64,000 nt of DNA from Colwellia sp. 1_MG-2023. GTDB lineage: Bacteria; Pseudomonadota; Gammaproteobacteria; Enterobacterales; Alteromonadaceae. A program made the position numbers and the translations under genes. Every line of letters begins with the position of its first letter. Position 1 is the stretch's first letter. The notes under the pieces are model-generated. The model did not search any database. It worked only from the letters and a program-made list of their open reading frames with translations, and had not been told where the DNA came from. The stretch is from contig NZ_JAUOPE010000002.1 of NCBI RefSeq assembly GCF_030546755.1, positions 186,001 to 250,000 of the forward strand, given 5' to 3'. Positions 45,578-54,585 of this stretch are shown here, piece by piece.

Positions 45578-46591
45578 ATGATGACCTTTCAAGGTAGCCA
45601 TATTCTCTCTGTTTCACAATTTGATCGTGAAGCCATTTCAAAAATTTTATCTGTTTCGGCACAGATGGCTCCTTATGCGATGCGTCAAAAGCGCTGCCAT
45701 GTTTTAGAAGGCGCAATTTTAAATAATCTATTTTTTGAACCTAGTACTCGGACAAGAGTCAGTTTTGGCGCAGCATTCAATTTATTAGGTGGCTTTGTTC
45801 GCGAAACTGTTGGGGAAGAAAATTCGTCATTAAGTAAAGGCGAATCACTTTTTGATACGGCCAGAGTGATCAGTGGTTATTCGGATGTTATTGCCATGCG
45901 TCATCCGAAAATGCACTCGGTGAGTGAGTTTGCACAAGGTAGTAATGTTCCTGTTATCAATGGTGGCGATGGCGCAAATGAACATCCTACTCAAGCATTA
46001 TTAGATTTATTTACCATACAATCTGAAATGACCCCTCATAATAAAACGTTAGATGGCATTAACATCACATTGATGGGGGATTTAAAACATGGCCGAACCG
46101 TGCACTCATTGTCGAAACTGTTAAGTTTATATAATGACGTTAATATCACCATGATCGCGCCAAATGAACTCCAAATGCCCGACAATGTTATTTCAACGTT
46201 AGAGAATGCCGGTCATAAAGTGACTTTAACCGACAAGATTGAAGGCAATTTAGCTTGCGATGTGATCTATCAAACGCGAATTCAACAAGAGCGCTTTGCC
46301 AGCCCCGACGAAGCTGATTTATATCGTGGTCATTTTAGTTTAAATAAAGAAATATACCGTCAATATTGTAAAGATCATACGGTGATCATGCATCCTTTAC
46401 CACGCGATTCTCGTCCTGAAGCAAATGAGTTAGATACCGATTTAAATGACTTAGACAATTTAGCTATTTTTAGGCAAGCACAAAATGGTGTGTTAGTTCG
46501 AATGGCATTATTTGCATTAACTCTAGGGGTAGAAGATAAATTAACTCAATATGAAAAACCTATCACTTGGCACAGTAATAAGAACATTTAA
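45578..46591 (+). CDS. pyrB: Aspartate carbamoyltransferase catalytic subunit
   Basis: A 337-residue transcarbamoylase that makes N-carbamoyl-aspartate in pyrimidine synthesis. Motifs: carbamoyl-phosphate-binding FEPSTRTRVSF (about 54), GDGANEHPTQALLDL (about 128), DLKHGRTVHSL (about 167) and aspartate-binding MHPLPR (about 268). No pyrI regulatory gene follows, unlike E. coli. The start is the first of two ATGs, after AGG. An 11-bp inverted repeat spans its stop codon. Confidence 0.96.
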   Translation: MMTFQGSHILSVSQFDREAISKILSVSAQMAPYAMRQKRCHVLEGAILNNLFFEPSTRTRVSFGAAFNLLGGFVRETVGEENSSLSKGESLFDTARVISGYSDVIAMRHPKMHSVSEFAQGSNVPVINGGDGANEHPTQALLDLFTIQSEMTPHNKTLDGINITLMGDLKHGRTVHSLSKLLSLYNDVNITMIAPNELQMPDNVISTLENAGHKVTLTDKIEGNLACDVIYQTRIQQERFASPDEADLYRGHFSLNKEIYRQYCKDHTVIMHPLPRDSRPEANELDTDLNDLDNLAIFRQAQNGVLVRMALFALTLGVEDKLTQYEKPITWHSNKNI

Positions 46592-46654
46592 ATAACTTAG
46601 TCATTGTAAATAAAGTTATTTAAGTCGATAAAAATGAAGTAAGGCATAACTATA

Positions 46655-47935
46655 ATGAATAAATCTCAACAACTTTTTAATCACGCTCAAGAAGTGATTC
46701 CTGGTGGTGTTAACTCTCCTGTTCGTGCATTTAATGGCGTAGGTGGCACTCCCTGTTTTATCAAGCGCGCAAATGGCGCCTATGTTTATGACGAAAATGA
46801 TAAAGCATACATAGATTATGTCGGCTCATGGGGACCAATGATTTTAGGGCATAACCACCCTGCAATTTTGGCCGCTGTGATTGAAACCGCTCAAAACGGC
46901 TTAAGTTTCGGCGCGCCAACAGCGCTGGAAATTACCATGGCTGAAAAGGTACGCGAAATTGTACCTTCGATGGAAAAATTACGCATGGTTAGCTCAGGCA
47001 CTGAAGCGACCATGAGCGCTATTCGTTTAGCACGTGGATATACTGGCCGTGACAAAATCCTTAAATTTGAAGGTTGTTATCATGGTCATGCAGATTCTTT
47101 ATTAGTCAAAGCAGGCTCTGGTGCCTTAACCATGGGCGTGCCTAATTCGCCAGGTATTCCAGAAGATTTTGCTAAACATACTCTAACGGTAAGCTATAAC
47201 AATATTGAAGAAGTTAAGCAGGTTTTCGCAGAACTTGGTGATGAAATAGCCTGTATTATCGTCGAACCTGTAGCAGGAAACATGAATTGTATTCCACCTG
47301 TTGAAGGTTTTTTAGAAGGCCTAAGAGAAGTTTGTGATCAATATAAATCGGTACTTATTTTTGATGAAGTAATGACAGGGTTTCGTGTCGCTTTAGGCGG
47401 CGCACAAGCCCACTATAATATACAACCAGATTTAACAACCTTAGGTAAAGTGATTGGCGGGGGAATGCCCGTTGGTGCCTTTGGCGGTAAACAAGCCATA
47501 ATGGATTACATTGCGCCAGTTGGTCCTGTATATCAAGCAGGAACATTATCAGGCAACCCCATTGCCATGGCGGCAGGTTTAGCTTCATTAAATGAACTTT
47601 GCCAAGGTGATAAACACCAGCAACTTGCTAAAGCGACAGAAAAATTAGCCATGGGTTTTAAAGCTGCTGCTGAACGTAATGGTGTGTCACTTTCCATTAA
47701 TTATGTTGGCGCCATGTTCGGTTTCTTTTTCACTGAAGAAGAAAAAATCACCAGTTTCGCGCAAGCAACAGCTTGTGATGGCGATAAATTTAAACGCTTT
47801 TTCCACCTAATGCTTGAAGAAGGTATTTATCTAGCCCCTTCAGCTTTTGAAGCAAGCTTTTTATCAACGGCACATACTGACGAGCTACTTGAAGAAACAT
47901 TAGCCGCTGCCGATCGCTGTTTTGCACAACTTTAA
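46655..47935 (+). CDS. hemL: Glutamate-1-semialdehyde 2,1-aminomutase
   Basis: A 426-residue fold-type I PLP enzyme converting glutamate-1-semialdehyde to 5-aminolevulinate, in the C5 heme pathway. It has [19 protein letters not shown] at the N-terminus, [35 protein letters not shown] and the PLP lysine in [16 protein letters not shown] (about 264). Length is standard. AAGG precedes the ATG, and a strong terminator follows. Confidence 0.98.
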   Translation: MNKSQQLFNHAQEVIPGGVNSPVRAFNGVGGTPCFIKRANGAYVYDENDKAYIDYVGSWGPMILGHNHPAILAAVIETAQNGLSFGAPTALEITMAEKVREIVPSMEKLRMVSSGTEATMSAIRLARGYTGRDKILKFEGCYHGHADSLLVKAGSGALTMGVPNSPGIPEDFAKHTLTVSYNNIEEVKQVFAELGDEIACIIVEPVAGNMNCIPPVEGFLEGLREVCDQYKSVLIFDEVMTGFRVALGGAQAHYNIQPDLTTLGKVIGGGMPVGAFGGKQAIMDYIAPVGPVYQAGTLSGNPIAMAAGLASLNELCQGDKHQQLAKATEKLAMGFKAAAERNGVSLSINYVGAMFGFFFTEEEKITSFAQATACDGDKFKRFFHLMLEEGIYLAPSAFEASFLSTAHTDELLEETLAAADRCFAQL

Positions 47936-47954
47936 AGTTAACTAATCTCGACCA

Positions 47955-47996
47955 ATAAAAAAGCTGCTAATTTTTACCTTAGCAGCTTTTCTTTTA
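47955..47996 (+). terminator. Rho-independent terminator of hemL
   Basis: A 12-bp perfect stem, AAAAGCTGCTAA (47959-47970) with TTAGCAGCTTTT (47979-47990), then CTTTT. The A-run on the left also allows termination of the convergent minus-strand gene at 48012. Confidence 0.92.
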
Positions 47997-48011
47997 ATAT
48001 AGCGTCTTGTG

Positions 48012-48407
48012 CTAATTTACTTTTACACTAATGAGTTCTTGTTGTAACCAATCAAACGCTTGTTGCCAACCGAGTTCTAAGCCTGAAAACGCTTGAAAAT
48101 TCCATTCATCAAAAGCGCGTAATTGATACAAATCTTCCGTGCTTTTCTTACTTTCAGCTGAGTAATAGACAAAAGCAATCGCTTTTAAGTGTTCATATGA
48201 AGCAATACTTAATTTTGCTTCAAATGAATAAGTATAATTGTTCACTCGATTAACTAACATGCCAAAGCCATCTTTAAAATGTGATTCAACAAATTGATGA
48301 CACTCTTCGATCATCTCCAAGGTCATTTCAACACCTTCATCAGCAACAACTTCAAGAATATTGTCATCGAGAATTTTGAAATAACCGAAACTTAGACGAT
48401 GTTTCAT
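48012..48407 (-). CDS. Uncharacterised protein, SpoIIAA/STAS-like in pattern
   Basis: A 131-residue soluble protein that opens LSFGYFKILDDNILEVVADE, followed by GVEMTLEMIEECHQFVE and LVNRVNNYTYSFEAKLSIA. The alternating strand-helix pattern recalls small SEC14/STAS (SpoIIAA-like) proteins of marine Bacteroidetes and alteromonads; none has a known function to my knowledge. A perfect ribosome binding site (GGGAGG, six bases from the ATG) shows that the gene is real. It is monocistronic between the hemL and rpsI terminators, in the place where sspA often follows rpsI. Confidence 0.8.
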   Translation of the reverse strand: MKHRLSFGYFKILDDNILEVVADEGVEMTLEMIEECHQFVESHFKDGFGMLVNRVNNYTYSFEAKLSIASYEHLKAIAFVYYSAESKKSTEDLYQLRAFDEWNFQAFSGLELGWQQAFDWLQQELISVKVN

Positions 48408-48572
48408 TTAGAACCTCCCAATAGCCCAATTGAGAGTAGATGTTTGGTGAGAATATTTTTCATAATCTAACCTTAGCTTAGTTATCTTAAAACTCAAACC
48501 ATGTAAGCGCTTAACTCGAATATTAATTTTTAACTACTTATTAGTATTAATAAAAAACCGTAAATTTAAGGC

Positions 48573-48605
48573 AAAAAAAAACCGACATAAGTCGGTTTTT
48601 TTGAA
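48573..48605 (-). terminator. Rho-independent terminator of rplM-rpsI
   Basis: A 10-bp perfect stem, AAAAACCGAC (48577-48586) with GTCGGTTTTT (48591-48600), loop ATAA, with a T-run on the minus strand. It lies about 20 bp past rpsI. Confidence 0.92.
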
Positions 48606-48622
48606 TAACGTATATATAAAGA

Positions 48623-49015
48623 TTAACGTTTTGAAAATTGTGGCTTTTTACGAGCCTTGTGTAAACCAACTTTCTTACGTTCAACTTTACGAGCATCACG
48701 AGTAACGAAACCAGCAGCACGTAAACCGCTACGTAATGATTCGTCAAACTCCATTAATGCACGAGTAATACCGTGACGGATAGCACCCGCTTGACCAGAA
48801 ATACCACCACCAACTACAGTGATGTTAAAGTCAAACTTTTCTAACATTTCAACTAATTCTAATGGTTGACGAACAACCATACGAGCCGTTGGACGACTGA
48901 AATATTCAGAAATGTCACGTTTGTTAATTGTAATTGCACCGTTACCAGCTTTCATAAACACACGAGCAGTTGAGCTCTTGCGACGACCAGTACCGTAATA
49001 TTGATTATCAGCCAT
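48623..49015 (-). CDS. rpsI: 30S ribosomal protein S9
   Basis: A 130-residue basic protein: [19 protein letters not shown] at the start, [19 protein letters not shown] in the middle and the C-terminal KKPQFSKR that reaches the P-site tRNA. It begins three bases after rplM, the universal L13-S9 pairing. Confidence 0.98.
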   Translation of the reverse strand: MADNQYYGTGRRKSSTARVFMKAGNGAITINKRDISEYFSRPTARMVVRQPLELVEMLEKFDFNITVVGGGISGQAGAIRHGITRALMEFDESLRSGLRAAGFVTRDARKVERKKVGLHKARKKPQFSKR

Positions 49016-49018
49016 TGC

Positions 49019-49447
49019 TTACAGCTCCAAAAGTTGTGGTTGTTGTGCAGTATGCTTGTGCTCAGCACCAGCATACACTTTAAGCTTGCGGTACATTTCA
49101 CGACCTAAAGGACCTTTAGGTAACATACCTTTTACTGCGAATTCAATCACACGCTCTGGCGCTTTTTCAATTAACTGTTCAAAGCTAATTTGCTTAAGAC
49201 CACCAGGGAATTCAGTATGCGAGTAGTAAATTTTACCTTTCGCTTTATTACCAGTAACTTTAACTTTCTCTGCATTGATAACAACGATGTAATCGCCTGT
49301 ATCACAGTGAGGTGTATATTCTGGCTTATGCTTACCGCGTAAACGGGTTGCAATTTCGGTAGCGATACGACCAAGAGTTTTATTCTCAGCGTCCACTAGA
49401 AACCATTCGCGTTGTACGCTTTCTGGTTTTGCTACAAAAGTTTTCAT
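49019..49447 (-). CDS. rplM: 50S ribosomal protein L13
   Basis: A 142-residue protein: [40 protein letters not shown], and [20 protein letters not shown], all typical L13. First gene of the rplM-rpsI operon, with a GC-rich-discriminator promoter and a long structured leader of about 135 bp. In E. coli L13 represses its own mRNA, so the leader here may do the same. Confidence 0.98.
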   Translation of the reverse strand: MKTFVAKPESVQREWFLVDAENKTLGRIATEIATRLRGKHKPEYTPHCDTGDYIVVINAEKVKVTGNKAKGKIYYSHTEFPGGLKQISFEQLIEKAPERVIEFAVKGMLPKGPLGREMYRKLKVYAGAEHKHTAQQPQLLEL

Positions 49448-49474
49448 TTAAAAAACCCAATATTAAAATGTTAC

Positions 49475-49497
49475 TAAAAAACAACCTGTATGGTTGT
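49475..49497 (-). terminator. Terminator-like hairpin (possible attenuator) in the rplM leader
   Basis: On the minus strand, ACAACC (complement of 49492-49497) pairs with GGTTGT (complement of 49481-49486), loop of five, followed directly by a run of T (A-run 49476-49481). It ends about 28 bp before the rplM ATG. The stem is short, so it may be partial. Confidence 0.5.
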
Positions 49498-49590
49498 CAG
49501 TTAAAAGACTACGCCATTACCCCTTCGAGTATCGAGTCCATCGTCTAGTATCTTGGGGATATTAGACATTTGTAACGTCAGGGAGCGCGC

Positions 49591-49619
49591 ATTATACAGA
49601 AGCTAACAAAATAAATCAC
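49591..49619 (-). promoter_or_regulatory. Promoter of the rplM-rpsI operon
   Basis: Minus strand: -35 GTGATT (complement of 49614-49619), 17-bp spacer, perfect -10 TATAAT (complement of 49591-49596), then a GCGCGC discriminator expected for stringently controlled ribosomal promoters. Transcription would start near 49584. Confidence 0.7.
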
Positions 49620-49699
49620 GTATATTTTTTAATCTTTTTAGTTTTTCTGAAAATTTATGTCTAACTGGGTTAACTAACTCTCACCACTTACTTTTTTGC

Positions 49700-50362
49700 T
49701 TACCCACATTTAGAATCTCCGCAGTTTAAGCACGTTGCGCAACCATCTAAAAGTACGACAGCTTTTTGATAACATTTATTACATTTACTGGCCGAGCTAG
49801 GAAAACCGTTATCTACAATGGCTTGATCTGCAGCGGCATCTTGTTTTTGTTGGATATACGCCTGTTGATGAGTATCAATCTCACTGGCTGGCAACATATC
49901 TAACGTTTTTAAATGTGTTTCAATGATATAACCAATATCAGCAACTACCGATGGCATAAAGATGCCGGTACCTCGTTGGTAGTAACCACCTTTGGGATCA
50001 AACACAGCTTTCAATTCTTCAACCAAAAATGTGCAATCTCCGCCTTTTCTAAATACCGCAGAAATAACCCGAGTTAAGGCAACAACCCAAGAATAAAACT
50101 CCATATTTTTTGAGTTGACAAATATTTCAAATGGCCTGCGTATTTCTTCATCGGTATGTTGATTTAATAAAATATCATTAATCGTAATATACAGTGCATG
50201 TTCAGAAATGGGCGGCTTAATTTTATACGTTGAGCCGATTAACATTTCAGGTCGTTTAACGGTTTCATTTAACTTAATTGACGTTTCTACTATTTTATTC
50301 TTCGGTTCCGTCTCAGGCGTGTTTACTTTAGCCGCCGTTATCGTTTGCTTAATTTCTTGCAT
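49700..50362 (-). CDS. nrdJb: Class II ribonucleotide reductase, C-terminal subunit NrdJb
   Basis: A 220-residue protein matching the C-terminal part of B12-dependent ribonucleotide reductases: a TSCPD-type region (about 70-160, FEIFVNSKNMEFYSWVVALT) and a cysteine-rich tail (CNKCYQKAVVLLDGCATC, then CGDSKCG) that can supply the redox-active thiols which re-reduce the catalytic site. It follows nrdJa by 24 bp. The split a/b arrangement is known from Pseudomonas aeruginosa. Confidence 0.88.
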   Translation of the reverse strand: MQEIKQTITAAKVNTPETEPKNKIVETSIKLNETVKRPEMLIGSTYKIKPPISEHALYITINDILLNQHTDEEIRRPFEIFVNSKNMEFYSWVVALTRVISAVFRKGGDCTFLVEELKAVFDPKGGYYQRGTGIFMPSVVADIGYIIETHLKTLDMLPASEIDTHQQAYIQQKQDAAADQAIVDNGFPSSASKCNKCYQKAVVLLDGCATCLNCGDSKCG

Positions 50363-50386
50363 GATGATTTCTCTTTTTTTTAAAAG

Positions 50387-52543
50387 TTATAATTTACCGT
50401 AGTAGCCTTCTTTTAAGGCATCATGTAAATTTGCAGCTGTGTGTACTTCACCGTCGTACCTTATTTCTTCATTGCCTTTGGCGGTAATACTAGAGCCGTC
50501 TGCTAACGTAAATTGATATTCGACATTGGCTAAATCAGTTTCTTTAACTAAAACCCCCTGATGTACTTCAGGATTAAAACGAAATGTTGTACACCCTTTT
50601 AAACCTTTTTCGTGTGCATAAAGGTAAACATCTTTAAATGATTGATAGTCGATATCGGTAGGTACGTTAATCGTTTTTGAAATCGAGGAGTCAATCCAAT
50701 ATTGCGCAGCTGATTGAATATCAACATGCTCTTTGGGCGTAATATTTTCACTCGCAATAAAGTAATCAGGTAATTTATTTTCTTCATCTTGACCATACAC
50801 TTCAGCACTTTCATTAATACAATGTCGGTATGCTAAAAGTTCAAAACTGACCACCGGAACAGACTCTTTAGATTTTTTTCCTTCTCGAATGATATTGCGC
50901 TGATACTCATGAGCAAAACTTGGCTCGATACCATTAGAAACATTATTGCCTAAACTTAATGCTAGCGTTCCCGTTGGCGCGATAGATGAGTGATGGGTAA
51001 ACCTCGCACCGGTTTTAGCTAAAGCCTCAACCAGTTCGGGATCTTCTTGGGCAATTCTTTGCATATAACGGCTATATTTAGCATGTAACACTGAGCCTTT
51101 TACTTTATCCCCGACGTTAAAACCATCTTCGGCCATTTCAGGTCGTTTGATCAGCATTTCTTTTGTGACACTGAAGGTTTGAGATAAAACGGGTGCAGGA
51201 CCTTTTTCTTCTGCCAAATTTAGTGCTTCTTGCCAGCCAGTTATCGCCATAACCTTAGAAACTTCTTCAGTAAAAGCAATTGCTTGCTGACTATTGTATG
51301 GTATTTTTAAAAGAGTTAACGCTGAACCTAACCCTAAATACCCCATACCATGGCGACGTTTATTTAAAATCTCTTGTTGTTGTTGCGCTAAAGGTAGGCC
51401 GTTAATTTCCACAACGTTATCTAACATGCGTGTGAATACCTGTACAACTTCTTTAAATTTATACCAATTAAACTGAGCTGCTTCAGTAAAAGGTTTATCG
51501 ACAAATTTAACTAGGTTGATTGACCCTAATAAACATGCACCATAGGGAGGTAATATTTGTTCACCACAAGGGTTACTGGCGCGCAATTTTTCACAAAACC
51601 AATTGTTATTGTATTCATTGGCATGATCAATTAATAAAAATCCCGGCTCAGCATAGTCAAACGTATTGCTCATAATCATATCCCACAAACGATGCGCAGG
51701 AATATGACCATAAATTTTACACGCAATTAAGCCATTTTCATTGAGAATATAGTCATGCTTTTTCAGATAATCATCTTCAAAGTAATTTTCACGAAAGAGG
51801 ATCTTGCTTTGATCCGAAAGAACAATATTTTCAGCATTGAGAGCTTGTTGAGAAATAGGAAAAACAAGTGGCCAGTCAGCGTCATTTTTCACCGCTTGAA
51901 TAAAGTCATCAGTGATCAACAATGACAAATTAAATTGCCGTAAACGCCCATCTTCACGTTTCGCCAAAATAAAGTCTTTTACATCAGGATGGGATATGTC
52001 GAAAACTCCCATTTGTGCGCCACGTCTACCACCGGCCGAACTCACCGTAAAACACATTTTATCGAATATATCCATAAACGACATTGGCCCTGATGTTCGT
52101 GCCCCAGCCCCCGCGACATAAGCACCATTCGGCCTTAAGGTTGAAAATTCATACCCAATACCACATCCGGCTTTTAACGTGAGTCCAGACTCATGTACTT
52201 TGGCAAGGATCCCTGTCATTGAGTCATCAATAGTGCCAGAAACTGTACAATTTATCGTTGATGTAGCGGGTTTAAATTCACTAGCTCCGGCGTTGGCAAT
52301 TATACGACCGGCAGGATAAGCCCCAGATTTTAATGCCCAGAGAAATTTATCATACCAATATTGATTATTTGTTTTTTCAATATCGGCAAGTGCACTCGCA
52401 ACGCGCGCAAATGTTTCCTCAATGGTGTTTTCTTGGGGGGTACCATGCTTATCTTTTAGTCGATATTTTTTATCCCAAATATCTATCGACGCAGTTTGCA
52501 TGTGTAGAGTATGGTGAATAGGTTTTTCTTTCGTTAACGGCAT
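50387..52543 (-). CDS. nrdJa: Adenosylcobalamin-dependent ribonucleotide reductase, catalytic subunit NrdJa
   Basis: A 718-residue class II ribonucleotide reductase. It carries STINCTVSGTIDDSMTGIL (substrate-site Cys about 97), the thiyl/Glu active-site motif ASNPCGEQILPPYGACLLGS (about 326-345) and HHSSIAPTGTLALSLGNN. It makes deoxynucleotides with or without oxygen using coenzyme B12. The C-terminal cysteines are on the separate nrdJb. AAAAGGG precedes the ATG. Two NrdR boxes lie 67-114 bp upstream, so NrdR repression is expected. Confidence 0.94.
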   Translation of the reverse strand: MPLTKEKPIHHTLHMQTASIDIWDKKYRLKDKHGTPQENTIEETFARVASALADIEKTNNQYWYDKFLWALKSGAYPAGRIIANAGASEFKPATSTINCTVSGTIDDSMTGILAKVHESGLTLKAGCGIGYEFSTLRPNGAYVAGAGARTSGPMSFMDIFDKMCFTVSSAGGRRGAQMGVFDISHPDVKDFILAKREDGRLRQFNLSLLITDDFIQAVKNDADWPLVFPISQQALNAENIVLSDQSKILFRENYFEDDYLKKHDYILNENGLIACKIYGHIPAHRLWDMIMSNTFDYAEPGFLLIDHANEYNNNWFCEKLRASNPCGEQILPPYGACLLGSINLVKFVDKPFTEAAQFNWYKFKEVVQVFTRMLDNVVEINGLPLAQQQQEILNKRRHGMGYLGLGSALTLLKIPYNSQQAIAFTEEVSKVMAITGWQEALNLAEEKGPAPVLSQTFSVTKEMLIKRPEMAEDGFNVGDKVKGSVLHAKYSRYMQRIAQEDPELVEALAKTGARFTHHSSIAPTGTLALSLGNNVSNGIEPSFAHEYQRNIIREGKKSKESVPVVSFELLAYRHCINESAEVYGQDEENKLPDYFIASENITPKEHVDIQSAAQYWIDSSISKTINVPTDIDYQSFKDVYLYAHEKGLKGCTTFRFNPEVHQGVLVKETDLANVEYQFTLADGSSITAKGNEEIRYDGEVHTAANLHDALKEGYYGKL

Positions 52544-52609
52544 ACATTTCCCTTTTATTGTTATATTTTTTCTGCATCTTACTGAAAAAATAAAAGGGCT
52601 AAAGCCAAA

Positions 52610-52656
52610 ACACTATATATTGCGATCTAAATCAATAAAAACACAAGATATAGCAC
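52610..52656 (-). promoter_or_regulatory. Tandem NrdR boxes upstream of nrdJab
   Basis: Two 16-bp sites, ACACTATATATTGCGA (52610-52625) and ACACAAGATATAGCAC (52641-52656), both fit the NrdR consensus ACAcwATaTwGtgt closely. Their starts are 31 bp apart with a 15-bp spacer, the known distance of functional NrdR box pairs (three helical turns). They should mediate nucleotide-dependent repression of nrdJab. Confidence 0.85.
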
Positions 52657-52673
52657 CCACTAAAAAATTGGCA

Positions 52674-52701
52674 TAAAAAAACACCGCGCTGACTCGGTGT
52701 T
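52674..52701 (-). terminator. Rho-independent terminator of zapE
   Basis: ACACCG (52681-52686) pairs with CGGTGT (52695-52700), extended by flanking A/T pairs, with a long T-run on the minus strand. It lies 40 bp after the zapE stop and just before the NrdR boxes. Confidence 0.88.
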
Positions 52702-52741
52702 ATTTCAATGTTAAAGGGCGCATTAATCGTTTTAATGAGCT

Positions 52742-53857
52742 TTAAGGTAAATGCTCTGTTGCAAGATAATCATGTGATTGCATTTCTTGTAAACGACTTA
52801 AACAACGTTTAAATTCAAACACTAATCCGCCCGTCGTATATAACTCTTCCATCACCACTTCGGCAGATATAATTAATTTGACTTTACGCTCATAAAACTC
52901 ATCAACCATAGCAATAAACCTTCTGGCGGCGTCATCATTATCAACATTCATTTGAGTCACATTTGCCACTAACACCGTATGAAATAAACGACTGATTTCC
53001 ATATAATCATTTTGACTTCGCGCTGACTCACATAATTCAGAAAACTCAAAATGAACTACACCATCCGACGCTTGAACCGTCGCTAATTGGCGATTATTTA
53101 TTTCAATCGCTTTATTCTTCATGCCAGCATCTATTGAGAGTTGTTCAAAATAACGATGTAAATTCTCATCAGCTTTATCATCAAGTGGAGCATGATAAAT
53201 TTCTGCTTGCTCTAAAGTTCTTAATCGATAATCAACGCCACTATCAACATTAATGACATCACAATGCTCATTGATTAATTTGATAGCGGGTAAAAACCTT
53301 TCGCGTTGCAAACCATTACGATAAAGCTCATCAGGAATAATATTTGACGTTGCCACTAACGTTACATTATGGGCAAATAGTTCTTCAAACAAGGTGCCTA
53401 AAATCATCGCATCTGTGATATCAGAAACAAAAAATTCGTCAAAACAAATAATGCAGGTTTCTTCTGAAAAGCGCTTAGCAATAATTTTTAACGGATCAGA
53501 TTGTCCAGTTAAGCCTTCTAACTCTTGGTGAACTCGGTGCATAAAACGATGGAAATGAACCCGCATTTTATTATTGAAAGGCAAGCAGTCATAAAAAGTA
53601 TCAACTAAATACGTTTTTCCTCGACCAACGCCTCCCCAAAAATAAATCCCTTGAACCGGTTTTATTTCAGCTTTAGCTACCACTCGTTTCCAACGATTAA
53701 GTACTTTTTTAAAGCCGGTCACCGGCAAAGGCTTGCTTTGTAAACATTCATATAACCGTTGTAAGTTTTTTACCGCATTTTCTTGAGCGGCGTCATATTG
53801 AAAATCGTCACGAGTAAGATCTTCTCTATATTTTTCAAGTGGTGAAAGCGTAATCAT
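52742..53857 (-). CDS. zapE: Cell division ATPase ZapE (AFG1 family)
   Basis: A 371-residue P-loop ATPase: Walker A GVGRGKTYLVDTFY (about 77), Walker B CIICFDEFFVSDI (about 137) and SNIIPDELYRNGLQRERFLP, the AFG1/ZapE pattern. ZapE modulates the Z-ring under stress. It is divergent from zapG, as in E. coli (yhcM-yhcB). Confidence 0.94.
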   Translation of the reverse strand: MITLSPLEKYREDLTRDDFQYDAAQENAVKNLQRLYECLQSKPLPVTGFKKVLNRWKRVVAKAEIKPVQGIYFWGGVGRGKTYLVDTFYDCLPFNNKMRVHFHRFMHRVHQELEGLTGQSDPLKIIAKRFSEETCIICFDEFFVSDITDAMILGTLFEELFAHNVTLVATSNIIPDELYRNGLQRERFLPAIKLINEHCDVINVDSGVDYRLRTLEQAEIYHAPLDDKADENLHRYFEQLSIDAGMKNKAIEINNRQLATVQASDGVVHFEFSELCESARSQNDYMEISRLFHTVLVANVTQMNVDNDDAARRFIAMVDEFYERKVKLIISAEVVMEELYTTGGLVFEFKRCLSRLQEMQSHDYLATEHLP

Positions 53858-54041
53858 GAGTGAAATATTATCTATTATTTAGGTTTGTTTATGCTTGAAA
53901 AAAATATATTTGCATACATATTTAACAATAAGAATAGAAGTTTACCCACAAGCAAAAACAAAAACAGTGTGTTAACCTCTATTTTCACCAATTTTTAATG
54001 TGAATACAATTTTCCCCAACAAGATAAAAGGTAAAAAGCTT

Positions 54042-54506
54042 ATGGATATCGTTATTGGAATCATTATTTTTGTTATTGGCTCAGCAGTAGGCTTTTTTAC
54101 AAGCAGAACACTATCAGCTTCTAATCAAGAAAATCAAAAGCTTGCAGAAAAAGTGAATCACAGTGAAGCATCACTTGCACAATATAAAGTTGATGTCGCT
54201 GAACATTTAGATCATTCGAAACAATTATTAGAACAAATGAACAGTACGTGCAAAAAGGCGATGGAGCAAATGGAAAAAAGTACCATTTTGCTACAAAAAG
54301 CAACCCCTAAAGAAAATGAGACTATGCCTTTTTTCTCTAAAGAAACACAAGAACAATTAGCACAAACCGTTGCTCTGAGACATAACAGAGAAGAGCGCAA
54401 GGGTGATAGAGAAGTTACCGAAGCACCACTTGATTATTCTGGTGAAGCGAGTGGCCTTTTTGCCGATAAGAAACAAACTGTTACAAATAGCAATATTGAA
54501 AACTAG
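54042..54506 (+). CDS. zapG: ZapG/YhcB family inner-membrane protein (DUF1043)
   Basis: A 154-residue bitopic protein: an N-terminal membrane helix (MDIVIGIIIFVIGSAVGFF), then a cytoplasmic coiled coil (NQENQKLAEKVNHSEASLAQ) and a short polar tail. It matches YhcB/ZapG, which links division and envelope growth. The ATG at 54042 is used because it starts at the helix; a GTG at 54000 would add 14 residues. It lies between zapE and degQ, as in E. coli. Confidence 0.88.
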   Translation: MDIVIGIIIFVIGSAVGFFTSRTLSASNQENQKLAEKVNHSEASLAQYKVDVAEHLDHSKQLLEQMNSTCKKAMEQMEKSTILLQKATPKENETMPFFSKETQEQLAQTVALRHNREERKGDREVTEAPLDYSGEASGLFADKKQTVTNSNIEN

Positions 54507-54585
54507 GAACTTAGTTCACAGGTTAAAGTCTTTAATTGAGTATTTATATTTTTTTGTATTAATGTCTTTTGGAGTGTCCTTACAT

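Noticed and set aside
46588-46623. 11-bp inverted repeat across the pyrB stop codon
   Set aside because: No T-run on either strand and a 14-base AT-rich loop; not convincing as a terminator, and function is unclear.
52544-52741. Possible cobalamin riboswitch before the B12-dependent reductase
   Set aside because: The gap is too short, and its sequence is explained by NrdR boxes, a ribosome binding site and the zapE terminator; no B12-box was seen.
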